Positions 17,979 to 27,696 are shown, numbered from the stretch's first letter. The stretch: DNA of 64,000 nucleotides from Blautia glucerasea (GCF_020537505.1 NZ_JAJBMO010000004.1:124001-188000); one strand, 5' to 3'. Numbers and translations: made by a program. Notes: generated from the sequence alone by a model not told the origin.

Positions 17979-19661
17979 TTACAATCCCGCCTTGCACGCT
18001 CCTGCCAGCTTCTTCATCTCCCTTGCATTCTCCAGCACAGTGCCTGTGATCTGGGCGCCGCCAAGAAGACGGGCGAGTTCGCGAATGGAGGACTCTTCGT
18101 CAAGAGGGTGGATCTGGGTTGTGGTCTTGGTGCCTTCCACCTGCTTCCTAATCTCAAAATGGGAATCTGCCATAGCTGCGATCTGGGGAAGGTGGGTAAT
18201 GCACAGCACCTGGTGATGGTGACCGATCACTGCCATTTTCTCGGAAACCTTTTGTGCGGTACGGCCGCTGATTCCGGTGTCAATTTCATCAAAGATCAAA
18301 GTCTCGATCTGGTCCCGGTCTGCCAGAATTGCTTTTAGGGCAAGCATGATTCTGGAGAGCTCACCGCCGGATACAATCTTGCCAAGAGGTTTCAGACTCT
18401 CTCCCGGGTTTGTGGAAATCTCGTACTGGATCTCATCAAAGCCATTGTCTGTAAAGCTGCTTCTTCTGGCAAATGTGATGGCAAACTGTACATCCAGGAA
18501 ATTTAAGTCCTTCAATCCCTGGATCACCTTTTCCTCTAACTGACAGCTGTATTCTTTGCGAACCTCCGACAGACGGCTGCAAGCCGCTTCCAGTTTCTTC
18601 TCTGCCTTTTTCAGTTCTTCCTTGGCAGCTTCGAAAATTTCTTCATACTTCTGGAGTTTATTCAGCTTCTCCTGCTGTTTCTTCTGATACTCCTGAATTT
18701 CTTCGATCCGCTGGCCATATTTTGCTTTCAAACCATTGAGCAGATCCAGGCGGCGCTCCGTCTCATAAAATACAGATTCGTCAAAAGTCATATCATCCAT
18801 ATAGGAGGACAGTTCCCTGTTAAAATCATTGAGAAGCCCGTCAACCTCGCTTAGAGTCTGGGAAAGGGATTCCAGCTGGTCATCATATTCTGTCACTCTG
18901 GAAAGCTCCCGAAGCGCTTCTCCCACAGCTTCACCAGCCCCCTGTCCGTCATATCCGGTAAGGACATGGGTGCTTTGAAGGGAATCGATAATTCTACGCC
19001 CATTGGACAGCTTCCGGTACTGCTTCTCCAGTTCCTCGTCCTCTCCCGGAACCAAAGCTGCCTTCTCGATCTCATTGATCTCAAATTCCAGGAACGCCAT
19101 TTCCCGGTTCTTCTGCTCTTCGTCCATATCAAGGGATTTCAGCTCCGCCTGACATTTCTTATATTCCTGATAGGCTGCTTTCACCTTTTCTTTTTCCGGA
19201 AGAATTCTCTCACGGCCATAGGCATCCAGGATTTCCAGCTGCTTCTCTTCATAGAGAAGGGACTGATGCTCATGCTGTCCATGAATATCAAGAAGGCAGG
19301 CTGCTGCAGCTTTCATCTGACTCACAGTACTTGTCTCCCCATTTATTTTGTTAATGCTCCTGCCGTCCATAATTTTTCTGGACATGAGGACCTGTCCGTC
19401 TTCCGGGTAAATGTCAAGTGCGGCAAGTGCCTCTTTTGCCTTTGTATTTTCTACCTGGAATAAAAGCTCTACCAGTGCATAAGGGGCATTTTCCCGGACC
19501 ATGCTTCTGGATGTCTTCCCTCCCAGGATCAGCTGCATGGAACCAAGAAGAATAGACTTACCAGCACCAGTCTCACCAGTGAGGATGTTAAGTCCAGGTC
19601 CGAATTCCACTTCGATTTCATCTATGAGTGCAAGGTTTTTTACGTGTAAATGTACTAACAA
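17979..19661 (-). CDS. recN: DNA repair protein RecN
   Basis: RecN is an SMC-like ATPase that acts early in double-strand break repair. The 560-residue protein has Walker A GETGAGKS (about residues 30-37), a long central coiled coil, and the C-terminal ABC signature (SGGELSRIMLALK) with Walker B LIFDEIDTG. The start is TTG at 19661, with GGAGG six bases in front, giving the normal N-terminus LVHLHVKNLALID. It is the last gene of the long block that starts at Asp23. No LexA box is visible next to it. Confidence 0.96.
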   Translation of the reverse strand: MLVHLHVKNLALIDEIEVEFGPGLNILTGETGAGKSILLGSMQLILGGKTSRSMVRENAPYALVELLFQVENTKAKEALAALDIYPEDGQVLMSRKIMDGRSINKINGETSTVSQMKAAAACLLDIHGQHEHQSLLYEEKQLEILDAYGRERILPEKEKVKAAYQEYKKCQAELKSLDMDEEQKNREMAFLEFEINEIEKAALVPGEDEELEKQYRKLSNGRRIIDSLQSTHVLTGYDGQGAGEAVGEALRELSRVTEYDDQLESLSQTLSEVDGLLNDFNRELSSYMDDMTFDESVFYETERRLDLLNGLKAKYGQRIEEIQEYQKKQQEKLNKLQKYEEIFEAAKEELKKAEKKLEAACSRLSEVRKEYSCQLEEKVIQGLKDLNFLDVQFAITFARRSSFTDNGFDEIQYEISTNPGESLKPLGKIVSGGELSRIMLALKAILADRDQIETLIFDEIDTGISGRTAQKVSEKMAVIGHHHQVLCITHLPQIAAMADSHFEIRKQVEGTKTTTQIHPLDEESSIRELARLLGGAQITGTVLENAREMKKLAGACKAGL

Positions 19662-19800
19662 GGTTGACCTCCTTACTGTTCGCTCATACTGCTAAAAACA
19701 GGACCAGCTGGTCCCTATGTACTGTCAGGCAATATTGTACCGCAAAAACAGCACATGCCCTTCAGATAGCAACAATTATCCACGCAGACTGTTTCCATTC

Positions 19801-20256
19801 TTATCTTCTGTTTAAAATACTGCCCAGCTTCTCCATGACACCCTCAGCCAGCTCTGTGCTCTTGCAGGCGCACATAATAGTGTCATCTCCTGCAATACAG
19901 CCTAAAATCTCCGGCCACTTTAATGCATCCAATGCAGTAGCAACCCCCATGGCCATGCCAGTAACAGTCTTGATCACCACCAGGTTTTGTCCCACATCAA
20001 TGGACACAACTGCATCATTTAACACCCTTGTATACTGGTCTCCAAGTCCTGGCTGGGTGTCCTGCAGGATGGCATAGCGGGATTTCCCGTCTTTTCCTGC
20101 AACCTTGGTCATTTTCAGTGCACGGATATCTCGTGAAACCGTAGCCTGTGTCACCTTAAAACCGGCTTCATTTAATCTGGCCGCAAGCTCTTCCTGTGTA
20201 TCAATATCATATTCTTTTATCAGTTCGATGATCTTCTCATGTCTTGCTAATTTCAC
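19801..20256 (-). CDS. argR: Arginine repressor ArgR/AhrC
   Basis: The 151-residue protein senses arginine and controls arginine metabolism genes. The N-terminal winged helix (KLARHEKIIELIKEYDIDTQ) is followed by the C-terminal hexamer domain with the arginine-binding GDDTIMCAC pattern. The GTG at 20256 has GGGAGG at the right spacing; a TTG 18 bases upstream lies before that site and is unlikely. The gene order recN-argR-nadK-tlyA-dxs is a common Firmicute arrangement. The 176 bases upstream (20257-20432) are AT-rich and may hold a promoter, but I could not define it. Confidence 0.94.
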   Translation of the reverse strand: MKLARHEKIIELIKEYDIDTQEELAARLNEAGFKVTQATVSRDIRALKMTKVAGKDGKSRYAILQDTQPGLGDQYTRVLNDAVVSIDVGQNLVVIKTVTGMAMGVATALDALKWPEILGCIAGDDTIMCACKSTELAEGVMEKLGSILNRR

Positions 20257-20432
20257 TTCTAAACCTCCCTGCAAAGATCTTCTCCCTCAGAGTCTGCTTT
20301 ACCCCTCTTACGATATGCCTTTTACCTGCTCTGATTTAATCTTTGCAACGCAATCTGAAAATAATATTTATATAAAATACCCATATAGCATCCGCCAGAC
20401 ATTTCTTAATAATATCTGTACAGCATAGTTAA

Positions 20433-21311
20433 TCAGCTATCTCTCATCTTCTGCCTCAGCACTTCAACAAAACTTAAATGATTCAGCTTCAAAATCCTGG
20501 TCTTCACTTCTGCCTTACGGATTACGATTCTGTCCCCGGTGATCATTGGGATCTCCGAATCCCCATCAAAAGAAGCCAGTCCCTTTTCACAATCCTGGTG
20601 GCGTCCCTCTCCCATTTCCACTGTGATCACGTCCTCAGCCGGGAACACAATGCTCCGGCTGTTCAGAGTGTGTGGCGCAATCGGTGTCATAATCGTCATC
20701 TCCCCGCTTGGAGAAACAATAGGGCCGCCAACGGAAAGGCTGTATCCTGTAGAACCTGTAGGAGTAGAAATAATAATTCCATCTGCATTATAAGAGTTCA
20801 GATATTCGTCATTGACAAAATTTTTAAATCTGACAACACGGAGTGGTCCTTCCCTTGCAATTACAATATCGTTTAAGGCAATGTCTTCGCCGATAACCTT
20901 ATCTCCCCGGTAAACCGTGCCTGAGAGCATCATCCGCTCCTCTACCTCGTAGACATCCGCCAGGAGCTTGTCAAGAGCCTGATATACAGACTGCCTGTCC
21001 ACCTCAGCCAGGAAGCCCAGATTTCCAAGGTTGACTCCCAGAAGGGGAATCTGGCTGCGCTTCCCGTTATGAGCCGCCTGAATATCCCTTGCGGCCTGCA
21101 GAAGGGTTCCATCCCCCCCAAGTACGATAATGCACTGTGTTTCTTCTGGAATCTTTCTTGGATCCGTATAGTGGAACGGTCCCGCAGGCTGTCTGTCTGC
21201 CAGCTGAACCTCACAGCATCCGCCTCTATTTTCAAGGTAATCCACCACGCGGTCTGTAAATTCCAGATTTTTATCTTTTTCACTGTTCGTTATAATATAA
21301 AAATTATTCAT
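20433..21311 (-). CDS. nadK: NAD kinase
   Basis: NadK phosphorylates NAD to NADP. The 292-residue protein shows the signature GGDGTLL in the N-terminal part and the conserved block TPTGSTGYSLSVGGPI, which binds the substrate. The gene follows tlyA with an 85-base gap in the same direction. Length and motifs are normal. Confidence 0.95.
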   Translation of the reverse strand: MNNFYIITNSEKDKNLEFTDRVVDYLENRGGCCEVQLADRQPAGPFHYTDPRKIPEETQCIIVLGGDGTLLQAARDIQAAHNGKRSQIPLLGVNLGNLGFLAEVDRQSVYQALDKLLADVYEVEERMMLSGTVYRGDKVIGEDIALNDIVIAREGPLRVVRFKNFVNDEYLNSYNADGIIISTPTGSTGYSLSVGGPIVSPSGEMTIMTPIAPHTLNSRSIVFPAEDVITVEMGEGRHQDCEKGLASFDGDSEIPMITGDRIVIRKAEVKTRILKLNHLSFVEVLRQKMRDS

Positions 21312-21396
21312 AACTTAAGTTCCTGTATCCGTTTACTGGGAAAATCCCTGATATCAGATGACTTTCCGTCCTATTCTATTACTGCCAAAGCATCTG

Positions 21397-22221
21397 TCAA
21401 TTCGCTGCCGGTTTATCCAGTGCTCCATGCGCCTGGGCCACCACGTCCTCCACTTTCACAGTAAGGCTGTCCGGAACTTCCGTTCCTTCCGGTCTTTTCT
21501 TCAGATGCAGCAGGTATTCAATATTTCCCTCCGGTCCCTTGATCGGGGAAAAAGAAAGGTGACAGGGCTCAAGGGCAATGCCCATGGCAAAGTCCCTTAC
21601 CTTCTCGATCACTTCCTGATGGACTGCCGGATCACGGACAACACCTTTCTTTCCAACCTTCTCTCTGCCAGCTTCAAACTGGGGCTTGATCAGGCAGACG
21701 ATCTCACCATCCTCTGTAAGAAGATTTCTCACAGGTCCCAGTACCTTTGTCAGGGAAATAAAGGAAACGTCAATTGAGGAAAATGCAGGCTTCTCCTGAA
21801 TATCCTCCGGCACCACATAACGGATATTGGTCTTCTCCATGCAGACAACCCTTGGATCATTGCGAAGCTTCCAGTCCAGCTGGCCATATCCCACATCAAT
21901 GGAATATACCTTCACTCCGCCGTTCTGGAGCATGCAGTCTGTAAATCCTCCGGTGGAAGCACCTACATCCATGCATACATTCCCCTCAAGTGTCACGTCA
22001 AATTCATTCATTGCTTTCTCGAGCTTCAGTCCGCCGCGGCTTACATAGGGAAGGGTGTTTCCTCTTACCTCCACCTTCACCGTCTCTGCAAACATGGAGC
22101 CTGCTTTATCTTCTTTCTGACCGTCTACATAAACCTGTCCGGCCATGATATATGCTTTTGCCTTTTCTCTGGAAGGTGCAAGAGCGCGCTCCACCAGCAT
22201 CATATCCAATCGTTTCTTCAT
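21397..22221 (-). CDS. tlyA: TlyA/YqxC-type RNA methyltransferase
   Basis: The 274-residue protein has an N-terminal S4 RNA-binding domain (about residues 5-65) and an FtsJ-like methyltransferase domain with CMDVGASTGGFTDCML as the SAM-binding loop. The family methylates 2'-O of rRNA in mycobacteria. In Firmicutes it sits, as here, between dxs and nadK/argR, and its substrate there is not settled. The start overlaps the dxs stop by four bases, which points to coupled translation. Confidence 0.92.
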   Translation of the reverse strand: MKKRLDMMLVERALAPSREKAKAYIMAGQVYVDGQKEDKAGSMFAETVKVEVRGNTLPYVSRGGLKLEKAMNEFDVTLEGNVCMDVGASTGGFTDCMLQNGGVKVYSIDVGYGQLDWKLRNDPRVVCMEKTNIRYVVPEDIQEKPAFSSIDVSFISLTKVLGPVRNLLTEDGEIVCLIKPQFEAGREKVGKKGVVRDPAVHQEVIEKVRDFAMGIALEPCHLSFSPIKGPEGNIEYLLHLKKRPEGTEVPDSLTVKVEDVVAQAHGALDKPAAN

Positions 22222-24089
22222 TCTCTTATTCCTTCCGAAAATTTCTTTATCTGATCTGCAATGGCAGGGGCACTAAGGCCCAGCTGTGCCCGAAGGCTGT
22301 CCACACCTCCATGGGGCACAAAACGGTCCGGGATTGCCACTGGCAGCACCTGGATGTCAGAGTGGTATTTCTCCATATAACCGCACACCTGCTGCCCAAA
22401 GCCGCCATTTTGCACATTTTCTTCTACTGTTACTACCAGACTGTGATTCTTTGCCAGCTGGTCCAGCAAAGCTGTATCCATTGGCTTTACAAAGCGGACA
22501 TTTACAAAGGTTGGATCAAATCCGGCATTTTCTAATTCTTTGGTAACCTCCTGGCAGATCTCCACCATACTGCCAAGGGCCAGAACTGCCACCCTGCTTC
22601 CGCTGTGAAGGACTTCGCTTTTTCCAGGCTCCACAGGTGTCTCATACTCCTGCAAACCCTGATAAGCGTCCCCTCTCGGATAGCGGATTGCCACAGGACC
22701 ATCTGCCTTCACTGCAAAGCGGAGCATTTCTTTTAACTCCCAGTCATTCTTCGGCGCCATCACAGTCATCCCTGGCATCATGCTCAGATAGGAAATGTCA
22801 AAATTTCCCTGATGTGTCTCACCATCTGCGCCCACAAGACCAGCTCTGTCCACAGCAAAGATCACATGAAGCTTCTGCATACAAACATCATGAAGCATCT
22901 GATCCACCGCTCTTTGTAAAAAAGAGGAATAGATAGCAACCACCGGGATCACACCACCAAGAGCCAGTCCTGCCGCAAAGGAAACCGCATGCTCCTCTGC
23001 GATCCCCACATCAAAGAAACGGTCTGGAAATCTCTGGGAAAATTTCTTAAGTCCGGTACCGTCCGGCATAGCCGCCGTAATCGCCACCAGCTTCTCTTCC
23101 TCTGCTGCAGCTTCACACAGAGCATCTGCAAAAACATCCGTATAGCCAGGACAGACCTTCTTCTGAACTGGTCTTCCAGTCTTTATATCAAATGGTCCAA
23201 TTCCGTGGAACATATCCGGGTTCTGTCTGGCAGGCTCATAGCCGCGCCCCTTTTCTGTGAGTACATGAACCACAACAGGTCCCTTCACACGCTTGGCCTC
23301 GTTAAAAAGCCTCATCATCTGGCGCATATTATGGCCATCTACAGGGCCAAGGTAAGTCAGTCCCATATTTTCAAAGAGCATTCCCGGGATAAAAAGCTGT
23401 TTAATGCTGCTTTTTGTCCTTCGCATGGCATCTACCATGGCAGTTCCTACACGGGGGATCTTCTTCACTGCCTTATTCAGGCTCATCTTCATTCCTGTGT
23501 ATGCTTCCGCGGTACGAATAACGCTGAGGTAATTTGACATTCCTCCTACATTGGGAGAAATGGACATATTATTATCATTTAAAATAATAATAAAATTCGT
23601 CTCCAGATCAGCCGCATTATTCAGCGCCTCATATGCCATCCCACCTGTAAGCGCGCCATCTCCGATCACGGAAACTACGTGATATTTTTCACCAAGAAGG
23701 TCTCTTGCCCGCACATAGCCAAGGCCTGCGGAAATAGAATCTGAGCTGTGGCCCGCATCAAAAGAGTCACAATTGCTCTCTCCTCTTTTTGGAAAACCGC
23801 TAAGTCCGCCTTCTTTACGCAGGGTTTCAAATTCTCCCTTCCGTCCGGTGAGGATCTTGTGGGTGTAAGCCTGGTGGCCTACATCCCAGATCAGCTTGTC
23901 ATCTGGAAAATCCAGTACATTATGCAGTGCCAGTGTAAGCTCCACCACTCCGAGATTGGATGCCAGATGTCCTCCTGTCCTACTGACGGATTTAATCAAA
24001 AAGCTTCGTATTTCATCAGCCAGCTGAGGAAATTCAGCCAGAGGAATTTTGTGAATATCGTTGGGCTTTTTTATTTTATCCAGAATCAT
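22218..24089 (-). CDS. dxs: 1-deoxy-D-xylulose-5-phosphate synthase
   Basis: This thiamine-diphosphate enzyme makes the first intermediate of the MEP isoprenoid pathway from pyruvate and glyceraldehyde 3-phosphate. The 623-residue length is standard. The thiamine-binding GDGALTGGMAYEALNNA, the transketolase DRAGLVGADGETHQG and the C-terminal domain are present. It follows ispA by 13 bases, so the gene pair links precursor synthesis to prenyl chain building. Confidence 0.97.
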   Translation of the reverse strand: MILDKIKKPNDIHKIPLAEFPQLADEIRSFLIKSVSRTGGHLASNLGVVELTLALHNVLDFPDDKLIWDVGHQAYTHKILTGRKGEFETLRKEGGLSGFPKRGESNCDSFDAGHSSDSISAGLGYVRARDLLGEKYHVVSVIGDGALTGGMAYEALNNAADLETNFIIILNDNNMSISPNVGGMSNYLSVIRTAEAYTGMKMSLNKAVKKIPRVGTAMVDAMRRTKSSIKQLFIPGMLFENMGLTYLGPVDGHNMRQMMRLFNEAKRVKGPVVVHVLTEKGRGYEPARQNPDMFHGIGPFDIKTGRPVQKKVCPGYTDVFADALCEAAAEEEKLVAITAAMPDGTGLKKFSQRFPDRFFDVGIAEEHAVSFAAGLALGGVIPVVAIYSSFLQRAVDQMLHDVCMQKLHVIFAVDRAGLVGADGETHQGNFDISYLSMMPGMTVMAPKNDWELKEMLRFAVKADGPVAIRYPRGDAYQGLQEYETPVEPGKSEVLHSGSRVAVLALGSMVEICQEVTKELENAGFDPTFVNVRFVKPMDTALLDQLAKNHSLVVTVEENVQNGGFGQQVCGYMEKYHSDIQVLPVAIPDRFVPHGGVDSLRAQLGLSAPAIADQIKKFSEGIRE

Positions 24090-24102
24090 TTGTATCCCTC
24101 TT

Positions 24103-24999
24103 TCACTTCCTGCGTCCCACCAGTTCTTTCAACAGGGTAAACAGGAATTCGTTTTTCTTATTCAGTCCTTCCAACAGGGCAACTGCCTCATCGGACAGTG
24201 CTTTTACCTGCTGCGACGCTTTCCCGATTCCCATAAGTGTCACATAAGTGGTCTTATGGTTCTTCTCATCACTGTGAATTGGCTTTCCAAGCTCTTCAGC
24301 AGTGCTTGTCACATCCAGAATGTCATCCTGGATCTGGAAGGCAAGACCAATATTTTTCGCTGCCTTTTCTACTGTAGCAGTCTCTTCTGCTGCAGCGCCT
24401 CCAAGAATGGCTCCTGTCATCATAGAAGCTTCGATCAGCGCAGAAGTCTTATTCTCGTATATATAATCGATCATCTCACGGCTCATAGGCTTGCCGTCAT
24501 TTTCCACGTCCACACTCTGTCCCCCAAGCATTCCGTAAAGCCCAGTCTTATGGGACATCACCTTTAAAGCCTGGATCACATATGCCTGGCTCTCCTGTGT
24601 ATCTGCCTTGTCAAAAGCTGTAAGCATCACCTCATAAGCAAAATTCAGAAGCGCCACTCCGCTAAGCACGCCCATAGCCTCTCCATAGACCTTGTGAGTG
24701 GTAAGGCGTCCTCTCCGGTAATCGTCGTTATCAAGTGCCGGAAGATCATCATGAACCAGAGAGTGGGTATGGATCATCTCCATAGCCGCCATAAACGGAT
24801 AGGCAATGTTTTCGTCACCGCCAAACATCCGCAATGTCTCCAGTATCAACATGGGGCGCAGACGCTTGCCACCGGCCAGAACGCTGTAATTCATAGCCTC
24901 TGCCATGGTCTTTGCAAAGCCTTCCTCTACTGGAAGATAAGACGCGATCACACTCTCGATTTCATCTGTTCTTTTCTTTAATTCATCTTGAAAATTCAC
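24103..24999 (-). CDS. ispA: Polyprenyl (farnesyl/geranyl) diphosphate synthase
   Basis: The enzyme condenses isopentenyl units into geranyl or farnesyl diphosphate. The first Asp-rich motif DDLPALDND and the second motif DDILD are intact, with GGKRLRP before them. The start is uncertain: the GTG at 24999 has AGGATGG eight bases upstream and yields the usual N-terminus NFQDELKKR. ATG codons at 25011 and 25017 are in frame but would lengthen the overlap with xseB, which is 17 bases with the chosen start. The short insertion in the first motif fits bacterial short-chain synthases. Confidence 0.92.
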   Translation of the reverse strand: MNFQDELKKRTDEIESVIASYLPVEEGFAKTMAEAMNYSVLAGGKRLRPMLILETLRMFGGDENIAYPFMAAMEMIHTHSLVHDDLPALDNDDYRRGRLTTHKVYGEAMGVLSGVALLNFAYEVMLTAFDKADTQESQAYVIQALKVMSHKTGLYGMLGGQSVDVENDGKPMSREMIDYIYENKTSALIEASMMTGAILGGAAAEETATVEKAAKNIGLAFQIQDDILDVTSTAEELGKPIHSDEKNHKTTYVTLMGIGKASQQVKALSDEAVALLEGLNKKNEFLFTLLKELVGRRK

Positions 25000-25207
25000 C
25001 AAGGCTACCATCCTCATTCATCTGCAGCATTTTCTTCTCTACAGTATCCAGTTTCTCGTTGCAAAATTTCAGAAGCTCCATTCCCTGTTTATACAGACGG
25101 AAGGAGTCCTCCAGGGAGGTCTCACGGTCTTCCAGCCTGCCAGCCAGAACATCCAGCTCTGAAAAAGCCTTCTCCAGAGTTTTCTCTTCTTTTTTCTCAT
25201 CAGCCAT
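24983..25207 (-). CDS. xseB: Exodeoxyribonuclease VII small subunit
   Basis: The 74-residue helical protein contains the XseB core (LEKAFSELDVLAGRLED, then LEDSFRLYKQGMELL). It binds the large subunit XseA to form the single-strand-specific exonuclease. AAGGAGG stands before the ATG. It overlaps the ispA start. Confidence 0.92.
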   Translation of the reverse strand: MADEKKEEKTLEKAFSELDVLAGRLEDRETSLEDSFRLYKQGMELLKFCNEKLDTVEKKMLQMNEDGSLGEFSR

Positions 25208-25264
25208 TGTCCCGAACCTCCTTCTTTATGGTTATCGTCCGTGATCCGCACAATAATCCATTGT

Positions 25265-25275
25265 TTACTGCTCAC
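25265..25275. repeat. Degenerate dispersed repeat end
   Basis: TTACTGCTCAC, one base off the TTACTGTTCAC core, in the 85-base gap between xseA and xseB. Confidence 0.35.
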
Positions 25276-25292
25276 GGTCTGCACCGCAGCCT

Positions 25293-26522
25293 TTATTGTC
25301 CGCTCTCTGCAGCTGCTCCGTGACTGCTGATCTTTGTATTCTGTACAGATGCCTCTATGGTACCATCCGTCACATAAACCAGCAGACTATCCCCTTGTTT
25401 TACCTGTGAAACGCTTGTCAACGTCTTCCCTTCCCCATCTGAAACATAGGAATAGCCCTGATTCAGCTTCCGAAGAGGAGAAAGGCCGTGAAAACGCTCC
25501 AGATAGAGGGACAGCCTGTGTCTTTTGTCTTTTATCTTTTGTTCCATGGCAGACTGAATACGGTCCTGCATATCTGCCACAAACTGCTGACGGTCACGCA
25601 GACGGCTCTCCGGATTCAGATAGGAAAGCTCCGTCCGGTATCGTTCCAGTCTTGCCCGGTTCACATCAATTTTATTCCAGATCGCACGCTCCATCCGCTC
25701 CTGATATCCCTGCATGGAATTCAGAATGCCCCGGCAGTCAAAATAAGCCAGTTCCGCCGCAGCCGACGGGGTTGGCGCTCGAAGATCTGCCACGAAATCC
25801 GCAATGGTAAAATCCGTCTCATGTCCTACTGCTGAGATCACAGGGGTGCGGCACTCAAAAATCGCCCTGGCAGTTTTCTCCTCATTGAAGGCCCACAATT
25901 CCTCAATGGAGCCGCCGCCCCTGCCTACAATGATAACATCCACACCAGCCTCATCCAGCATACGTATTCCGCGTACAATGCTGTCTGCTGCTTCCTCTCC
26001 CTGCACAAGGGCAGGATAAAGAATGCTCTGGATAAAAGGATTTCTTCTGCTGGAAACATTGATAATATCCTTGATGGCAGCTCCTGTAGGAGAGGTTACG
26101 ATTCCTACCCTGTGGGCAAATTCCGGGATGGGCTGCTTGTACTCCTGTGCAAACATGCCCATATCCTCCAGCTCCTGCTTTAGGGCCAGATATCTTTCGT
26201 AAAGCGCACCAGCGCCTTCTAAGGTAATCTCCTTCGCATAGAACTGATAGACGCCGTCTCTTTCATAGACATCAACTCTGCCCCCGGCTACAACCTTGTC
26301 CCCATCCTTCATACGGAAAGCCAGTCCCCGCCTGGAGCCGGCAAACATCACGCATTTCAGTGTGCCGCCTTCATCCTTCAGGGTAAAATAGATGTGTCCT
26401 GTGGAGTGGTACTTACAGTTGGATACCTCTCCTTTTACATAAATATTCTGTAAAAAATAGTCCTGGGTAAACATGTTCTTCACATAGCGGTTTACCTGAC
26501 CAACAGAATAAACATTATTCAT
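25293..26522 (-). CDS. xseA: Exodeoxyribonuclease VII large subunit
   Basis: The 409-residue catalytic subunit has an N-terminal OB fold (about residues 1-100, VKGEVSNCKYHSTGHIYFTL) and the catalytic core with RVGIVTSPTGAAIKDI and GRGGGSIEELWAFN, followed by a coiled coil. It trims single-stranded DNA in repair. The start overlaps the end of nusB by eight bases. Confidence 0.95.
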   Translation of the reverse strand: MNNVYSVGQVNRYVKNMFTQDYFLQNIYVKGEVSNCKYHSTGHIYFTLKDEGGTLKCVMFAGSRRGLAFRMKDGDKVVAGGRVDVYERDGVYQFYAKEITLEGAGALYERYLALKQELEDMGMFAQEYKQPIPEFAHRVGIVTSPTGAAIKDIINVSSRRNPFIQSILYPALVQGEEAADSIVRGIRMLDEAGVDVIIVGRGGGSIEELWAFNEEKTARAIFECRTPVISAVGHETDFTIADFVADLRAPTPSAAAELAYFDCRGILNSMQGYQERMERAIWNKIDVNRARLERYRTELSYLNPESRLRDRQQFVADMQDRIQSAMEQKIKDKRHRLSLYLERFHGLSPLRKLNQGYSYVSDGEGKTLTSVSQVKQGDSLLVYVTDGTIEASVQNTKISSHGAAAESGQ

Positions 26523-27072
26523 CCTTACTTCCCGGTGCCTTGGAGCTTACATTGCGGTTAACAACAACAACCTTCCTGGAAGGATCTTTTACTTTAAAGC
26601 CAGACTTCGGTCTTGCAGCAGCCTGCTCTTCTTTCTTGACGGGAGCCTTTCTTGCAGCAACCTTCTTATCCGGATTTGCGATCTTGCCAAGGATTCCATT
26701 TACGAATGCACCGGACTCTTCGGAGCCGAAGCATTTCGCCAACTCTACTGCCTCGTTGATGGCAACTCCTACCGGCACTTCTTCTTTCTCATATTCAAGC
26801 TCGTACACAGCCAGGCGGAGTACTGTCAGGTCTACACGGTTCATACGGCTGGTCTTCCATCCCATACTAATGCTGTTCAGCTTCTCATCAAGCTCTGCTG
26901 TGTGGTTCATAATGTTCATATATTTGCGGCTGATATAGTCTCTGTCGCTCTCTTCCAGGTTCTCAATATCAGATAAATATAAAGCAAGCTGCTCTTCCAT
27001 TTCTTTCTGTGTATTAAACTCGCTGATAAAAAGCAGCTTAAAAATGTGTTCTCTCTGTTCCCTTCTTCTCAT
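26515..27072 (-). CDS. nusB: Transcription antitermination factor NusB, with basic tail
   Basis: NusB helps antitermination on rRNA operons. The first about 140 residues are the usual helical NusB domain, with typical blocks RVDLTVLRLAVYELEY and VAINEAVELAKCFGSEESGAFVNGIL shown in part. The remaining about 45 residues form a Lys/Arg/Ala/Pro-rich tail (for example RKVVVVNRNVSSKAPG) that I do not expect in typical NusB. GGAGGAAAC precedes the ATG. The tail overlaps the xseA start, so it is maintained as part of the operon. Confidence 0.9.
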   Translation of the reverse strand: MRRREQREHIFKLLFISEFNTQKEMEEQLALYLSDIENLEESDRDYISRKYMNIMNHTAELDEKLNSISMGWKTSRMNRVDLTVLRLAVYELEYEKEEVPVGVAINEAVELAKCFGSEESGAFVNGILGKIANPDKKVAARKAPVKKEEQAAARPKSGFKVKDPSRKVVVVNRNVSSKAPGSKDE

Positions 27073-27116
27073 GTTTCCTCCTACTATCTATAACTCCCTC
27101 TTAACGATACAAAGAA

Positions 27117-27136
27117 ATGTCTGCTTTCGCAGACAT
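27117..27136 (-). terminator. Hairpin between Asp23 and nusB
   Basis: ATGTCTGC-TTTC-GCAGACAT with TTTCTTTG after it on the minus strand. It could stop part of the transcripts and reduce nusB and downstream expression relative to Asp23. Confidence 0.55.
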
Positions 27137-27161
27137 CTCTATACGATCTTTCCTTTTTCGT

Positions 27162-27548
27162 TTACTTACTTTTTTCGTTCTCCATATCTACGCTTGCAAT
27201 ATGAATATTGACATCTGCAACCTCAAGTCCTGTCATGTTCTCAATTGCTGCTTTTACTTTCTCCTGGACCTTCTTGCTGGTCTCAAGGATGTTCATGCCA
27301 TACTCAATATTCAGGGTAAGATCCACGCTTACAACACCGTCTACGATTTCAACCTTAACACCCTTGGAAAGATTCTTCATTCCAAGCTTGCTTACCAGTT
27401 CATTGGTAATATTGCCAGCCATGGATGCAACACCGTCTACCTCTGTAGCAGCAAGTCCGGCAATAATGGTGACCACCTCGTCTGCGATCTGAACCTCTCC
27501 GATTCCTTCAATATCCTGTATTTTATATGTTGTTCTCTTCTCTGCCAT
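27162..27548 (-). CDS. Asp23/Gls24 family envelope stress protein
   Basis: The 128-residue protein carries the Asp23/Gls24 domain: QIADEVVTIIAGLAATEVDGVASMAG near the start, in part, then KVEIVDGVVSVDLTLNIEYG. Family members are abundant cytoplasmic proteins linked to envelope homeostasis; the pair Asp23-nusB is usual in Clostridia. The ATG at 27548 has AGGAGG in front; the open frame runs 24 codons further up without such a site. It is the first gene of the long block ending with recN. Confidence 0.9.
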   Translation of the reverse strand: MAEKRTTYKIQDIEGIGEVQIADEVVTIIAGLAATEVDGVASMAGNITNELVSKLGMKNLSKGVKVEIVDGVVSVDLTLNIEYGMNILETSKKVQEKVKAAIENMTGLEVADVNIHIASVDMENEKSK

Positions 27549-27696
27549 GCTTACAAACCTCCTAGGTTTAATCTGCCAGATATCAGAAAAATTCTTATCT
27601 TTCCTGACATCTGACGTCAAATCTGCCTCTCGGCGTATTTACACTATACGGACATGCCTGCCTGAACTGACAGCCATCATCCGAGACTTTTATTCA

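Noticed and set aside
19662..19800. LexA box before recN
   Set aside because: GAGCGAACAGTAAGG has only one half of the motif.
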